DNA of 63,376 nt. Origin: an uncultured Acetatifactor sp. Its GTDB lineage: Bacteria; Bacillota; Clostridia; Lachnospirales; Lachnospiraceae. Below, in pieces: positions 18,159 through 27,016 of the stretch. The position numbers and the translations under genes are program-made. The notes beneath the pieces are model-generated. The model did no database searches. It saw only the letters and a program-made list of their open reading frames with translations, and was not told the DNA's origin. The stretch's first letter is position 1, and each line of letters opens with the position of its first letter. The DNA lies in the NCBI GenBank assembly GCA_910584435.1, contig CAJUAP010000024.1, positions 1 through 63,376 on the forward strand, written 5' to 3'.

Positions 18159-18605
18159 CTATCCTTCTTTTGATTCCAGAAAGTGATTCAGGTTTACAAG
18201 GCACCTGTACAGTATTTCCATCTCTTCGCTTCCTAAATCCTTTACAATGGCCTTGATCATCTTTTTATGGAAATCCCTATGGTGGAAAAAAGCTTCTCTC
18301 CCCTTTGGAGTAAGAATGACATGCACAACCCGCTTGTCCTCCCGGCTGCGCTCTCTTCTGATATATCCCTTCTTCTCCAGGCCATTCATATTCGTAGTCA
18401 AGGTACTGACGGTAACGGAGAGCCTGCGGGCGATCAACGACATGTTCCTGGGTTCTTCCACCCCGATTGCCTCTATAATGTGCATATCATTGTTGGTAAT
18501 ATCACTGAATTCTTCTGTAATAATTGCCTTCGATTCCGCATCCATGACATGATTAAACAGATTTACCAGCAATTCATTCAAGGAACTCTTTGTTCTCTGT
18601 GCCAT
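18159..18605 (-). CDS. fabT: MarR-family regulator of fatty-acid synthesis (FabT-like)
   Basis: 148 residues with a MarR winged helix (NMSLIARRLSVTVSTLTTNM, then the wing RRERSREDKRVVHVILTPKG). In many Firmicutes a MarR protein encoded with the fab genes, FabT, represses them when bound to acyl-ACP. Here it is the last gene of the fab operon, and two FabT-like palindromes lie at the operon promoter. The symbol rests on this context. It may have its own promoter in the fabH-fabT gap. Confidence 0.82.
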   Translation of the reverse strand: MAQRTKSSLNELLVNLFNHVMDAESKAIITEEFSDITNNDMHIIEAIGVEEPRNMSLIARRLSVTVSTLTTNMNGLEKKGYIRRERSREDKRVVHVILTPKGREAFFHHRDFHKKMIKAIVKDLGSEEMEILYRCLVNLNHFLESKEG

Positions 18606-18637
18606 TTCGTTACCGGTGTCCTCCCTCTTCTCTATAA

Positions 18638-18666
18638 TAATTTATCAAATCTGCCAAAAAAGTCAA
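18638..18666 (-). promoter_or_regulatory. Possible internal promoter for fabT
   Basis: TTGACT (18661-18666) with 17 bp to AAATTA (18638-18643), which is a weak -10. The spacer contains ATTTGATAAAT, similar to a FabT half-site. Confidence 0.35.
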
Positions 18667-18676
18667 GCCCTCTTGC

Positions 18677-19642
18677 TTACCATTTCAGCACACAGGCGCC
18701 GCAGGTAAGCCCGGCTCCGAATCCGGACAGCACAATTACCTGTCCCCGGCTGATTTGTCCCCGGCGGTTCAGCTCGTCCAGCAGAACAGGGATTGCCGCG
18801 GAAGAAGTATTCCCAACCCGATCCAGGTTCATAGGGAAACGGCACATCTCCACGCCAAGCCGCTTCGCAATTCCTTCAATAATACGTCGATTAGCTTGAT
18901 GTAATACAAATAAATCCACAGTTTCCGGCGTGAGACCGGCCTTTTTCAATGCCTCCTCTATGGTCAGGGGTACCTGCTTCACCGCAAAGGAAAACACCTC
19001 CCGTCCGTCCATCCGCACATAACTGTCCGCAGCTGCGGGCCGGACATAAGGGTTTGCAAGCTGTCTGTTCCCACAGAAAAGTGCGGAACCCTTTCGTCCG
19101 TCGGAATGCTGCACAAACCCCAGCACTCCGCCTGTATCACATTTCTGCACCATAACAGCGCCGGCTCCGTCTCCAAAAAGGATGCAGGTTCCCCTGTCAT
19201 TCCAGTCAACAATCTTAGACAGCACCTCACTCCCTGCGATCAGGGCATTTTCATAGATGCCTGCCTCAACATATGCCCATGCGGTATGCAGTGCAAAAAG
19301 GAATCCCGCGCAGGCTGCATTTACATCAAAGGCAACCGCATTCACTGCTCCTATTTTCTCCTGTACCTGACAGGCCGCACATGGCAGGGCATCCTCCGGG
19401 GAACAGGTTGCCACCAGCAGAAGCTCCACTTCCCCGGCCTTTCTCCCCGCCTGCTCCAATGCCTTCATACAGGCATCTGCCGCCAGAGATGCCACTGTCT
19501 CTCCGGTGGAAACATGTCTGCCGCCGATACCGGTGCGCTCCCTGATCCATTCATCCGAAGTCTCTACCAGACCGGCAATTTCTTCATTTGTAACTTGTTT
19601 CTCCGGAAGTGCGCTCCCGGTTCCAACTATCCTGATTGACAT
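18677..19642 (-). CDS. fabH: 3-oxoacyl-ACP synthase III
   Basis: Initiates type II fatty-acid synthesis by condensing acetyl-CoA (or a branched starter) with malonyl-ACP. 321 residues. The catalytic triad is visible: Cys in DVNAACAGFLFAL, His in LFVLHQANRRI, Asn in DRVGNTSSAAIP. The C-terminus LSGFGAGLTCGACVLKW is typical. Placed after accDA rather than near the operon start. Confidence 0.96.
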   Translation of the reverse strand: MSIRIVGTGSALPEKQVTNEEIAGLVETSDEWIRERTGIGGRHVSTGETVASLAADACMKALEQAGRKAGEVELLLVATCSPEDALPCAACQVQEKIGAVNAVAFDVNAACAGFLFALHTAWAYVEAGIYENALIAGSEVLSKIVDWNDRGTCILFGDGAGAVMVQKCDTGGVLGFVQHSDGRKGSALFCGNRQLANPYVRPAAADSYVRMDGREVFSFAVKQVPLTIEEALKKAGLTPETVDLFVLHQANRRIIEGIAKRLGVEMCRFPMNLDRVGNTSSAAIPVLLDELNRRGQISRGQVIVLSGFGAGLTCGACVLKW

Positions 19643-19736
19643 TTTATGTAACCGTCCTTATTTTTTGGTGTGTAATTGATTCCCTTTCTGCCGCTTCATT
19701 GTCAGCAGTACACTGATGCAGTCCACACAGGAAACA

Positions 19737-21551
19737 TCAGTAACTGCGGAAACGCCGATATCTCTGCTCTGCAATTTCTTCCCCTGTCATTCCCCGGTAA
19801 CGCTTCAGGAAGTCCTTTATCTGCTCCTTCAGATAGCCGCCGATGGCCTCCGCCGTTGTACTGTCCGCACCGCCAAACTCCGGAATAATCTTCTCAATCA
19901 CATGAAGCCGGTACAAATCCTGCGCCGTAATATGCATTACCTCGCTGGCCTCCTTTGCCCTGGAGGAATCTTTCCACAAAATAGAAGCAAAACCTTCCGG
20001 CGACAGAATAGAGTAGGTGGCATTTTCCAGCATCCACACCTCATTTCCCACCGCCGTAGCCAGAGCGCCCCCACTGCCTCCTTCTCCGATAAAAATGCAC
20101 AGCACAGGAACCTTCAGCGCCGACATTTCCATCAGATTGCGTGCAATGGCTTCTCCCTGGCCCCTTTCCTCCGCCTCAATTCCGCAGAAAGCACCGGCAG
20201 TATTGATGAAACTCACAATGGGACGGTTGAATTTCTCTGCCTGCTTCATCAGACGCAATGCCTTGCGGTACCCTTCCGGCATGGGCATTCCATAATTTCT
20301 CTCCTGGCATTCCTTAATGTCCTTTCCCTTGTGTTCCGCAATCACAGTCACCGGCTGGCCGTCCAGGAACCCGATACCGCCGATCATTGCCGGGTCATCC
20401 CGATAACAGCGATCTCCATGGGCTTCCACAAAATAGTCAAAAATATTCTCCATATAGTCAAATGCTGAGGCTCTTGCCACCTGTCTCACAGCCTTAACCT
20501 TTTCCCATGCGTCTTTGGGGCGTACCATCCATGCCTGCTCCCTGAGAACTTCATTGAGCACAAAGCGAAATTCCTTCCCAGGTGTAAAATTCGCATACTC
20601 CCCGGCCTTGCACTGGTGTGCTTTCACCAGGAAATATATGGTTTTCTTCAATATCTCACGTCTTACAATACCGTCAATAATACCATGCTCCACCAGGAAT
20701 TCCGCCGTCTGGAACCCCTCCGGCAGTTCCTGTCCAATGGTCTGTTTAATTACCCTGGGACCTGCAAAGCCAATCAATGCCCCTGGTTCTGCCATGATTA
20801 CATCGCCCAGCATGGCAAAGCTGGCTGTGACGCCTCCTGTTGTAGGGTCTGTCAGTATGGTACAATACAGCAGACCTGCTTCTCCCAGTTTCTGAATGGC
20901 CGCAGAAGTTTTTGCCATCTGCATTAAGGAAATAATTCCTTCCTGCATCCTTGCCCCTCCTGAACAGCAGAACAAGAACACAGGCAGCTTTTTCTCAATG
21001 GCCCGCTCAATGGCGGCTGTAATCTTCTCCCCCACCACATGTCCCATGCTGGCCATCATGAACCTGGAATCACAGATGCCAAGAACAATATCCTCCCCGA
21101 ATACCTTACACTGCCCGACAGCCACTGCCTCATCCAATCCCGTCCGTTCTCTTGCCTCCGCCAGCTTTTCCTCATATCCCTCATACGCCAGTGGATTCCG
21201 CACAGCCATATCCGTGAACCAGGGTTCAAATGTATGAGGATCTGCCACCATCCGGATACGATTGTGCACCTTGACTCTGAAATAGCCATTGCACTCATAG
21301 CAGATATATTTTCGTTTCACCACTCTGTCCCTGTCCACCATCTTACCGCACTTTGGACAGCGGATCAGATATGCTTCCTTTTCCTGCGCCGCTCCTTCCC
21401 CTGTCTCCGGGGTCTGTTCCCTGTTGGAGGCAGCTTCCTCCGTATTCATTGCATCCTGGCCTTCTTTTTCTCTGGTGTTTTTCATGTTTGATAACCTGTG
21501 AAAAAATGTAGCACGTTTCTCCTGTAAGCCCTTCTTGAATTGCTCAGTCAT
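19737..21551 (-). CDS. accDA: Acetyl-CoA carboxylase carboxyltransferase, fused beta-alpha subunits
   Basis: Transfers carboxyl from biotin to acetyl-CoA to make malonyl-CoA. 604 residues, start at MTEQFKK (GGAGG 7 nt upstream). The beta half carries the zinc ribbon (CPKCGKMVDRDRV and CYECNG, near 55-80) and ARMQEGIISLMQMAKTSAA. The alpha half begins near residue 350 (ARASAFDYMENIFDYFVEAH) and includes GEGGSGGALATAVGNEV. AccD and AccA are separate in most bacteria; here they form one chain with no stop between. Biotin carboxylase and BCCP genes are absent from this operon. Confidence 0.95.
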   Translation of the reverse strand: MTEQFKKGLQEKRATFFHRLSNMKNTREKEGQDAMNTEEAASNREQTPETGEGAAQEKEAYLIRCPKCGKMVDRDRVVKRKYICYECNGYFRVKVHNRIRMVADPHTFEPWFTDMAVRNPLAYEGYEEKLAEARERTGLDEAVAVGQCKVFGEDIVLGICDSRFMMASMGHVVGEKITAAIERAIEKKLPVFLFCCSGGARMQEGIISLMQMAKTSAAIQKLGEAGLLYCTILTDPTTGGVTASFAMLGDVIMAEPGALIGFAGPRVIKQTIGQELPEGFQTAEFLVEHGIIDGIVRREILKKTIYFLVKAHQCKAGEYANFTPGKEFRFVLNEVLREQAWMVRPKDAWEKVKAVRQVARASAFDYMENIFDYFVEAHGDRCYRDDPAMIGGIGFLDGQPVTVIAEHKGKDIKECQERNYGMPMPEGYRKALRLMKQAEKFNRPIVSFINTAGAFCGIEAEERGQGEAIARNLMEMSALKVPVLCIFIGEGGSGGALATAVGNEVWMLENATYSILSPEGFASILWKDSSRAKEASEVMHITAQDLYRLHVIEKIIPEFGGADSTTAEAIGGYLKEQIKDFLKRYRGMTGEEIAEQRYRRFRSY

Positions 21552-21570
21552 TTCCATGCCTCCTATTTAA

Positions 21571-21674
21571 AGTTCCGTCTCTGCACTCCAGCCCCCTTGT
21601 GGGGGAGAAATTTTCAGCTGCAAAGGGCGCATCTGAAAATTCTCCCGGGGCTTCCGTTCCGAGACTGTTTTAAA
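21571..21674 (-). repeat. Structured intercistronic element, copy A (fabZ-accDA)
   Basis: Outer stem GTCTC (21577-21581) with GAGAC (21661-21665); inner stem GGAGAAATTTTCAG (21604-21617) with CTGAAAATTCTCC (21633-21645, one bulge); loop core CTGCAAAGGGCGCA. On the minus strand it begins TTAAAACAG and ends CGGAACTTTAAATAGGAGG, running into the accDA ribosome-binding site. Related copies: 23602-23710, 39259-39364 and, shortened, 39400-39457. Confidence 0.75.
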
Positions 21675-21748
21675 TTTCCTCTTGACATTTCTCAGCCGGA
21701 CTATTTTAAGTCGCTGCCAGGCGGCAATTTGTTCTGCCACCCATTCTT

Positions 21749-22177
21749 TTATCCGATGGCAAAGGTTAATTCTGCCTGTGCCGCAATCTTGCCATTTACG
21801 GCTGCAACTGCCTTTCCCACACCCACAGGCCCTTTCACCTTGTAAATGGTTGTCTCTAAATGCAGCACATCCCCAGGCATTACCTTCTGTCTGAATTTTG
21901 CCTTGTCAATGCCTGCAAAATAGGCTGTACGGCCCTTCCATTCCGGCTGTGAGAGAATTGCCACTGCCCCCACCTGCGCCAATGCTTCAATAATCAGTAC
22001 ACCCGGCATAACGGGATTTCCCGGAAAATGTCCCTGAAAATACGGTTCATTCATGGTAACGCATTTCCTGCCCACTGCACGTACACCCGGTTCCAGTTCC
22101 TCAATGGAATCTATCAATAAAAAGGGATATCGGTGAGGAATGATATCCATAATCTCCTTCGCTGTATATAATGACAT
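21749..22177 (-). CDS. fabZ: 3-hydroxyacyl-ACP dehydratase FabZ
   Basis: Removes water from 3-hydroxyacyl-ACP in each elongation cycle. 142 residues starting MSLYTAKEIMDIIPHRYPFL with ATAGGAG upstream. The catalytic His (HRYPFLLID) and Glu (PGVLIIEALAQVGAVA) motifs are intact. A longer in-frame frame upstream runs through a repeat and has no good site. Lies between fabF and accDA. Confidence 0.96.
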   Translation of the reverse strand: MSLYTAKEIMDIIPHRYPFLLIDSIEELEPGVRAVGRKCVTMNEPYFQGHFPGNPVMPGVLIIEALAQVGAVAILSQPEWKGRTAYFAGIDKAKFRQKVMPGDVLHLETTIYKVKGPVGVGKAVAAVNGKIAAQAELTFAIG

Positions 22178-22196
22178 GATTAATCTCCTATTATAG

Positions 22197-22341
22197 TCGC
22201 TGCGCGACGGCACTGAAGAGTGAAGTACTCTCGGTTCACATATCCTGAGAGACAAATCCCCTGAGAAAGGGCACTCATGGTATTTGCTCTCGTGCACCTT
22301 CGTTACTTCACTCGCTGCGCGACGGCACTGAAGAGTGAAGT
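22197..22341. repeat. Pair of 30-bp direct repeats between fabF and fabZ
   Basis: Two identical 30-bp copies (22197-22226 and 22312-22341, beginning TCGCTGCGCGACGGCACTG) lie 115 bp apart and fill the fabF-fabZ gap. The fabF-side copy also forms an inverted repeat, ACTTCACTC...GAGTGAAGT (22305-22341), ending 1 bp before the fabF stop codon. Probably an inserted repeat element or a duplication. Confidence 0.8.
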
Positions 22342-22342
22342 T

Positions 22343-23578
22343 TTATATATATTTTCCAATCAGCAGGCTGGCATTATGTCCGCCGAACCCAAGAGAATTG
22401 CTGAGTGCATATGGAATTTCCATGCGGCAGTTTTCCCTGCAGTAGTCAAGATCCAATTCTTCTTCTGATTCCTGAAGCCCCACCGTTTTATGCACAAATC
22501 CTTCCTGCATCTCTTTCACACAGGTTATAAACTCTACCGCACCCGCAGCCCCCAGAAGATGCCCAATCATTGATTTGGTAGAATTCACTTTTATCTCTTT
22601 TGCATGGTCTCCAAAAGCAAGTTTAACCGCCCTTGTCTCAAACAGATCGTTGAGATGTGTACCGGTGCCATGGGCATTGATATAGGTAATTGCTTCCGGT
22701 TTCACACCGCCGTCTTCCAGGGCGCTGCACATGGCTCTGGCTGCTCCCGAACCGTCCTCCGCCGGAGAAGTGATATGATACGCATCGGAAGAACAGCCAT
22801 ACCCCAGCACTTCCGCATAAATATGCGCTCCGCGCCTTCTTGCATGTTCCATTTCCTCCAGAACCACAATCCCTGCACCCTCCCCCATGACAAAGCCGTT
22901 TCTGTCCTTGTCAAAAGGGATGGAACATCTCGCGGGGTCTGTACTGAGAGAAAGCGCCGTCAAAGCGGAAAAACCTGCAATTCCCATAGGTGTTATTGCC
23001 GCTTCCGTTCCCCCTGCCACACATACATCCATCTCGCCATATTGAATGGAGCGAAACGCCTCTCCGACAGAATGAGTCCCTGTAGCACAAGCAGTTGACA
23101 CATTCAGGCTCTTACCTTTTAAACCATAAGCAATGCTCACATTTCCTGCAGCCATATTGGATATCATCAATGGTACAAAAAGAGGGCCTACTCTGGAAGG
23201 ACCCTTTTCCACCAACCTGCCGTATTCCCTTTCCACCGCCTGAAGGCTTCCGGTACCGCTGCCCACGCAGCAGCCGACCCGCCAGGCGTCTTCATCTTCC
23301 ATAACCAGTCCCGCATCCTCAATTGCTTCCCCTGCTGCCGCAACCGCATATTGACAAAATAATTCCATACGCCTGGCAGCCTTTTTGTCCATGTATTTCT
23401 CCGGCGCAAACTCCTTAACCTCCGCTGCCAGCTTACATTTATAGTCTGCGGTGTCAAATCTTGTAATGGGCGCGAAACCAATCCGGTTCCGGCATATTCC
23501 ATCCCAAAATGCTTCTACGCCAATACCAATGGGCGTCACCGCCCCCATACCTGTCACTACAACTCGTCTCTTCATCAT
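22343..23578 (-). CDS. fabF: 3-oxoacyl-ACP synthase II
   Basis: Chain-elongating condensing enzyme. 411 residues. The Cys-His-His triad is visible: VSTACATGTHSVGEAF, INAHGTGTHLNDLFET and STKSMIGHLLGAAGAVE. Two adjacent ATGs exist (MMKRRVVVTGMG); GGAGAAAAAATAAG lies upstream at a longish distance. The leader contains structured element copy D. Between fabG and fabZ. Confidence 0.96.
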   Translation of the reverse strand: MMKRRVVVTGMGAVTPIGIGVEAFWDGICRNRIGFAPITRFDTADYKCKLAAEVKEFAPEKYMDKKAARRMELFCQYAVAAAGEAIEDAGLVMEDEDAWRVGCCVGSGTGSLQAVEREYGRLVEKGPSRVGPLFVPLMISNMAAGNVSIAYGLKGKSLNVSTACATGTHSVGEAFRSIQYGEMDVCVAGGTEAAITPMGIAGFSALTALSLSTDPARCSIPFDKDRNGFVMGEGAGIVVLEEMEHARRRGAHIYAEVLGYGCSSDAYHITSPAEDGSGAARAMCSALEDGGVKPEAITYINAHGTGTHLNDLFETRAVKLAFGDHAKEIKVNSTKSMIGHLLGAAGAVEFITCVKEMQEGFVHKTVGLQESEEELDLDYCRENCRMEIPYALSNSLGFGGHNASLLIGKYI

Positions 23579-23601
23579 CTATCTTATTTTTTCTCCATTC
23601 C

Positions 23602-23710
23602 AGTTCCGCATCCCCCTCCACTACCCCTCCATGGGAAATGAATATCATAACGCCCGATGCATGCGTTCTGATATTCATTCGGGTGCTTCCGGTGGATGCT
23701 GTTTTTTTAA
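23602..23710 (-). repeat. Structured intercistronic element, copy D (fabG-fabF)
   Basis: Same architecture as the copies at 21.6 and 39.3 kb but with different, still complementary stems: outer GCATCC (23608-23613) with GGATGC (23694-23699); inner AATGAATATCA (23637-23647) with TGATATTCATT (23669-23679). On the minus strand it starts TTAAAAAAACAG 6 nt after the fabG stop and ends CGGAACTGGAATGGAG at the fabF ribosome-binding region. Confidence 0.65.
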
Positions 23711-23713
23711 TAC

Positions 23714-24460
23714 TTAAGTCATTCCTCCGTCCACGCATATCACCTGGCCCGTGATATAGTCTGACCGGCTTCCTGCCAGAAAAGCAACCATCTGCGCCAC
23801 ATCCTCCGCACTTCCCATTCTTCCCATGGGTATGGATGCAACGGCAGCCTCTCTGGATTTCTCAGGCAATGCCTGTGTCATGTCCGTTTCTATGAAGCCG
23901 GGAGCCACCGCATTGACACAGATACCTCTGCTGGCCAGTTCTCTTGCCACACTTTTGGTCAATCCGATCAGCCCCGCCTTGGAGGCGGAATAATTTGCCT
24001 GTCCCCCATTGCCCAACACCCCGGACACGGAAGAAATATTGACGATTTTACCGCCTTTCTGCTTCAGGAAATGCCTGGACAAATGGCGTATGGTATTGAA
24101 TGCGCCCTTCAGGTTCGTATCCAGCACCCTGTCATAATCCTCCTCCGTCATGCGGAGAATCAAGTTATCCCTAGTGATGCCGGCATTATTTACCAGAATA
24201 TCCACATGGGCATATTTTTCCACCATATCCTCCACCATTTTTCCACAGGCACTGAAATCAGATACATCGCAGCCAATGACCTCTGCTTGTCCGCCAAATG
24301 CTTCTATTTCCGCCGCCGTTTCCAAGGCCCGTTCTCTGGAACCGTTATAATTTACAATCACCGCTGCTCCCTGTCTGGCCAGTTCGCATGCAATGGCTCT
24401 GCCGATTCCACGCCCCGCACCGGTAACAAGGGCCACCTTTCCCGCAAGCTCTTTTTCCAT
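23714..24460 (-). CDS. fabG: 3-oxoacyl-ACP reductase
   Basis: NADPH-dependent short-chain dehydrogenase for the first reduction step. 248 residues. Rossmann motif VTGAGRGIGRAIACELA, NNAG, catalytic Ser (ISSVSGVLG) and YxxxK (NYSASKAGLIG) are present, with C-terminal TGQVICVDGGM. GGAGAGAGCGAAA precedes the ATG. 12 nt after fabD. Confidence 0.96.
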   Translation of the reverse strand: MEKELAGKVALVTGAGRGIGRAIACELARQGAAVIVNYNGSRERALETAAEIEAFGGQAEVIGCDVSDFSACGKMVEDMVEKYAHVDILVNNAGITRDNLILRMTEEDYDRVLDTNLKGAFNTIRHLSRHFLKQKGGKIVNISSVSGVLGNGGQANYSASKAGLIGLTKSVARELASRGICVNAVAPGFIETDMTQALPEKSREAAVASIPMGRMGSAEDVAQMVAFLAGSRSDYITGQVICVDGGMT

Positions 24461-24472
24461 TTTCGCTCTCTC

Positions 24473-25408
24473 CTATTCCAATTCCATAACTGCCTGCAGA
24501 CTTAAAAAAGCTTCCATATCCTTTACCGTACCAATACTGAACACTTTAGCATCGCGGTTTATTTTCTTCAGGAATCCTGCCAGCGTCTTCCCCGGTCCGA
24601 TTTCAATAAAGGTGTCAACACCGTCTGCCAGCATCCGCTCCATGCTCTCTCTCCATCTCACCGTACCGGATACCTGCCGGACCAAAAGTTCCTTAACAGC
24701 ATCGCTCTCTGTGACATATGCAGCTTCCACATTACAGATGTAGGGAATTACCGGCTTTTTCACACTGACACCTTCCAGCTCCTTCGCCAATTTCTGTCCC
24801 GCACCTGCAAGCAGCGCCGAATGAAAGGGTCCGCTGACCTTCAGAGGGACACAGCGCTTTGCACCTGCCTCCTTAAGTTTTACGGATGCCGCCTCCACGG
24901 CTGCTGCTTCTCCGGTTATTACAATCTGTCCGGGGCAGTTGTCATTTGCAATGGACACAATCCCTTCCGTTTCCTCACAGATATTCCCAATGGTGTCTGC
25001 ATCCAGCCCCAGCACTGCAGACATGCCGCCCCCTACAGGATACGCCTCCTGCATAAAGACGCCTCTGCAGCGAATCAGCCGGAACAATTCCGGCAGCTCC
25101 ATCACTTCTGCAGCAGCCAAAGCCCCATACTCCCCCAGGCTCAAACCGGCGGCGCAATCCGCCTTCACACCTTTTTCTTCCAATACCCTCAGAATGGCTG
25201 TCTCCGTGGCAAGCATTGCAATCTGCGTATATTCTGTTATGTTCAACTCATCATTTTCCGTGAAGCAGAGTTCTGCCACATCCATGCCGACGGCTTCCCC
25301 TGCCTGCACATATACCTCTTTCGCCGTATCATATGCGTCGAAAAAATCTTTTCCCATACCGCAATACTGGGCACCCTGACCCGGAAAAAGAAATGCTGTT
25401 TTACTCAT
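24473..25408 (-). CDS. fabD: Malonyl-CoA:ACP transacylase
   Basis: Loads malonate onto ACP. 311 residues from MSKTAFLFPGQGAQYCGMG (GGTGGAAGAT before the ATG). The catalytic Ser is in CAAGLSLGEYGALAAAEVM; the His motif is VSGPFHSALLAGA. 28 nt after fabK. Confidence 0.96.
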   Translation of the reverse strand: MSKTAFLFPGQGAQYCGMGKDFFDAYDTAKEVYVQAGEAVGMDVAELCFTENDELNITEYTQIAMLATETAILRVLEEKGVKADCAAGLSLGEYGALAAAEVMELPELFRLIRCRGVFMQEAYPVGGGMSAVLGLDADTIGNICEETEGIVSIANDNCPGQIVITGEAAAVEAASVKLKEAGAKRCVPLKVSGPFHSALLAGAGQKLAKELEGVSVKKPVIPYICNVEAAYVTESDAVKELLVRQVSGTVRWRESMERMLADGVDTFIEIGPGKTLAGFLKKINRDAKVFSIGTVKDMEAFLSLQAVMELE

Positions 25409-25436
25409 ATCTTCCACCCGTTTTATTTTCTGCTAA

Positions 25437-26366
25437 CTACTTTATTGTCTTAAGCAGTTCTTCATATTCTGCCATAATTTCCCGGATAATTTCACTGCAG
25501 GTCTGCTCCTTATGTATCATTCCTGCAATCTGTCCTGCCATCAGGGTACCATTCACGGTATCGCCATCCACCACAGCTTTCCTGAGCGCTCCAAGCGTAA
25601 GCTGCTCCAATTCTTCAAAGGAAGCGCCCCCCTTTTCCAGCTTCAGGTACTCTCTTGTCATCTGATTGCGCAGCTGACGCACCGGATGTCCGTGGCTCAT
25701 GCCTGTAACCTCAGAATCAATATCTCTGGCAGCAATAATCTTCTTCTTATAATTGTCGTGTGCAATGGATTCCCTGGCCACCACAAACCGGGTTCCCATC
25801 TGCACTGCCTCTGCTCCCAGCATCCTCGCTGCGGCAAACCCGCGGCCATCCGCAATACCCCCGGCGGCAATTACAGGAATTGCCACCGCATCCACCACCT
25901 GGGGCAGCAGCGCCATGGTGGTCAGCTGGCCGATATGACCGCCGGACTCCATTCCTTCTGCCACAACGGCATCCGCTCCCGCCCGTTCCATCAGTTTCGC
26001 CATAGCAGCACTTGCCACTACCGGAATTACCTTGATGCCTGCTTCCTTCCACATAGCCATATATTTTCCCGGATTACCGGCACCGGTAGTCACCACCTGA
26101 ACGCCTTCCTCCACAACCACACGGGCTATGCCTTCCGCTTCCGGATTCATCAGCATAATATTGACACCGCAGGGCTTCTTCGTCACTTCCTTTGCCTTCC
26201 GGATCTGTTCCCGTACAAATTCCGCCGGCGCACCGCCGGCGCCTATCAGCCCCAGGCCGCCGGCTTCGGATACGGCGGAGGCAAGATGATACTCCGCCAC
26301 CCATGCCATACCGCCCTGAATGACAGGATACGTGATTCCTAAAAGCTCTGTTATCTTCGTCTTCAT
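25437..26366 (-). CDS. fabK: Enoyl-ACP reductase II (FMN-dependent)
   Basis: Final reduction of each fatty-acid cycle, in the flavin-dependent FabK form rather than FabI. 309 residues in a TIM-barrel 2-nitropropane-dioxygenase fold: PVIQGGMAWVAEYHLASAVS, EGMESGGHIGQL, and the FMN-phosphate loop IPVIAAGGIADGRG. Its ATG overlaps the acpP stop by 4 nt (ATGA). FabK enzymes are known to be insensitive to triclosan. Confidence 0.95.
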   Translation of the reverse strand: MKTKITELLGITYPVIQGGMAWVAEYHLASAVSEAGGLGLIGAGGAPAEFVREQIRKAKEVTKKPCGVNIMLMNPEAEGIARVVVEEGVQVVTTGAGNPGKYMAMWKEAGIKVIPVVASAAMAKLMERAGADAVVAEGMESGGHIGQLTTMALLPQVVDAVAIPVIAAGGIADGRGFAAARMLGAEAVQMGTRFVVARESIAHDNYKKKIIAARDIDSEVTGMSHGHPVRQLRNQMTREYLKLEKGGASFEELEQLTLGALRKAVVDGDTVNGTLMAGQIAGMIHKEQTCSEIIREIMAEYEELLKTIK

Positions 26367-26596
26367 TCTTCAATCCCTTTGCCGGCCAGATACTCCATCA
26401 CATCCCCTACCGTTGCCAGTTTCTCCAAATCTTCAGAAGGAATCTCCGTACCGAACTCTTCTTCCAGCGCCATCACAAGCTCAAATAAATCAAGGGAATC
26501 CGCATTCAGATCATCCTTGAAATTCGTATCCTCCGTAATCTCCACACCTTCTGCATTCAGCTTCTCCTCAATGACTGCTCTCAATTTCTCCAACAT
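26363..26596 (-). CDS. acpP: Acyl carrier protein
   Basis: 77-residue acidic carrier with the phosphopantetheine serine in DLNADSLDLFELVMALEEEF. AGGAGAG precedes the ATG. First gene of the fab operon, 137 nt downstream of the -10 of a strong promoter. Overlaps fabK by 4 nt. Confidence 0.97.
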   Translation of the reverse strand: MLEKLRAVIEEKLNAEGVEITEDTNFKDDLNADSLDLFELVMALEEEFGTEIPSEDLEKLATVGDVMEYLAGKGIEE

Positions 26597-26693
26597 TTCT
26601 TTTCTCTCCTTTTCTTATTTTTTACTTTGTGCGTTTATGCTTTGCTTTCTGCAATTAAAATAATACTTGTAGTTTTCATTACTACATGATTTG

Positions 26694-26724
26694 GTTTGAT
26701 TCTCAATTTGTTTGATTCTCAAAC
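26694..26724 (-). promoter_or_regulatory. Two tandem FabT-like operators
   Basis: Plus-strand GTTTGATTCTCAATT (26694-26708) and GTTTGATTCTCAAAC (26710-26724), start to start 16 bp. Both match the TTTGA-N-TCAAA palindrome known for FabT. They lie just downstream of the -10 of the fab promoter, where bound repressor would block transcription. Confidence 0.8.
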
Positions 26725-26732
26725 TATTTTGG

Positions 26733-26761
26733 ATAATAACTCTTCTACTCCAAAATGTCAA
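26733..26761 (-). promoter_or_regulatory. Sigma-A promoter of the fab operon
   Basis: Perfect TTGACA (26756-26761), 17-bp spacer, TATTAT (26733-26738) on the minus strand, followed at once by the two FabT-like boxes. Confidence 0.85.
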
Positions 26762-26780
26762 GAGGAATTAGAATCGTCCC

Positions 26781-26808
26781 TTGTATTTTTTCCAATATCT
26801 AGTATAAT
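26781..26808 (+). promoter_or_regulatory. Sigma-A promoter of the EAL/GH28 operon
   Basis: TTGTAT (26781-26786), 16-bp spacer, TATAAT (26803-26808) on the plus strand, back to back with the fab promoter (20 bp apart). Confidence 0.55.
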
Positions 26809-27016
26809 TGATGTAGAACAAATTGTCTTACATTCAGCTCTTATTTACTTTTAAGGCGCCGCCACCAAAAAAACGCGGATTTGACTCTCCGGTGCCATAG
26901 GTTTACACCGTACATCACATATTATGCAGGCTTGTAACTATTATTTACAAATTCATAATAATTATGGGAAACCAGATAAATAAAAGCTTCGTCACACAAG
27001 AAAGGAATAAATCGTT
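26809..27016 (+). other. Long 5' leader of the EAL gene
   Basis: About 200 nt between the predicted promoter and the start codon. It holds a GC-rich patch (GGCGCCGCCACC) inside AT-rich sequence, and AAGAAAGGAATAAATCGTT before the ATG. I do not see the conserved features of c-di-GMP-I or -II riboswitches. Confidence 0.4.

Noticed and set aside
26809..27016. c-di-GMP riboswitch in the EAL gene leader
   Set aside because: I looked for the GEMM-type conserved bases and paired stems and did not find them.
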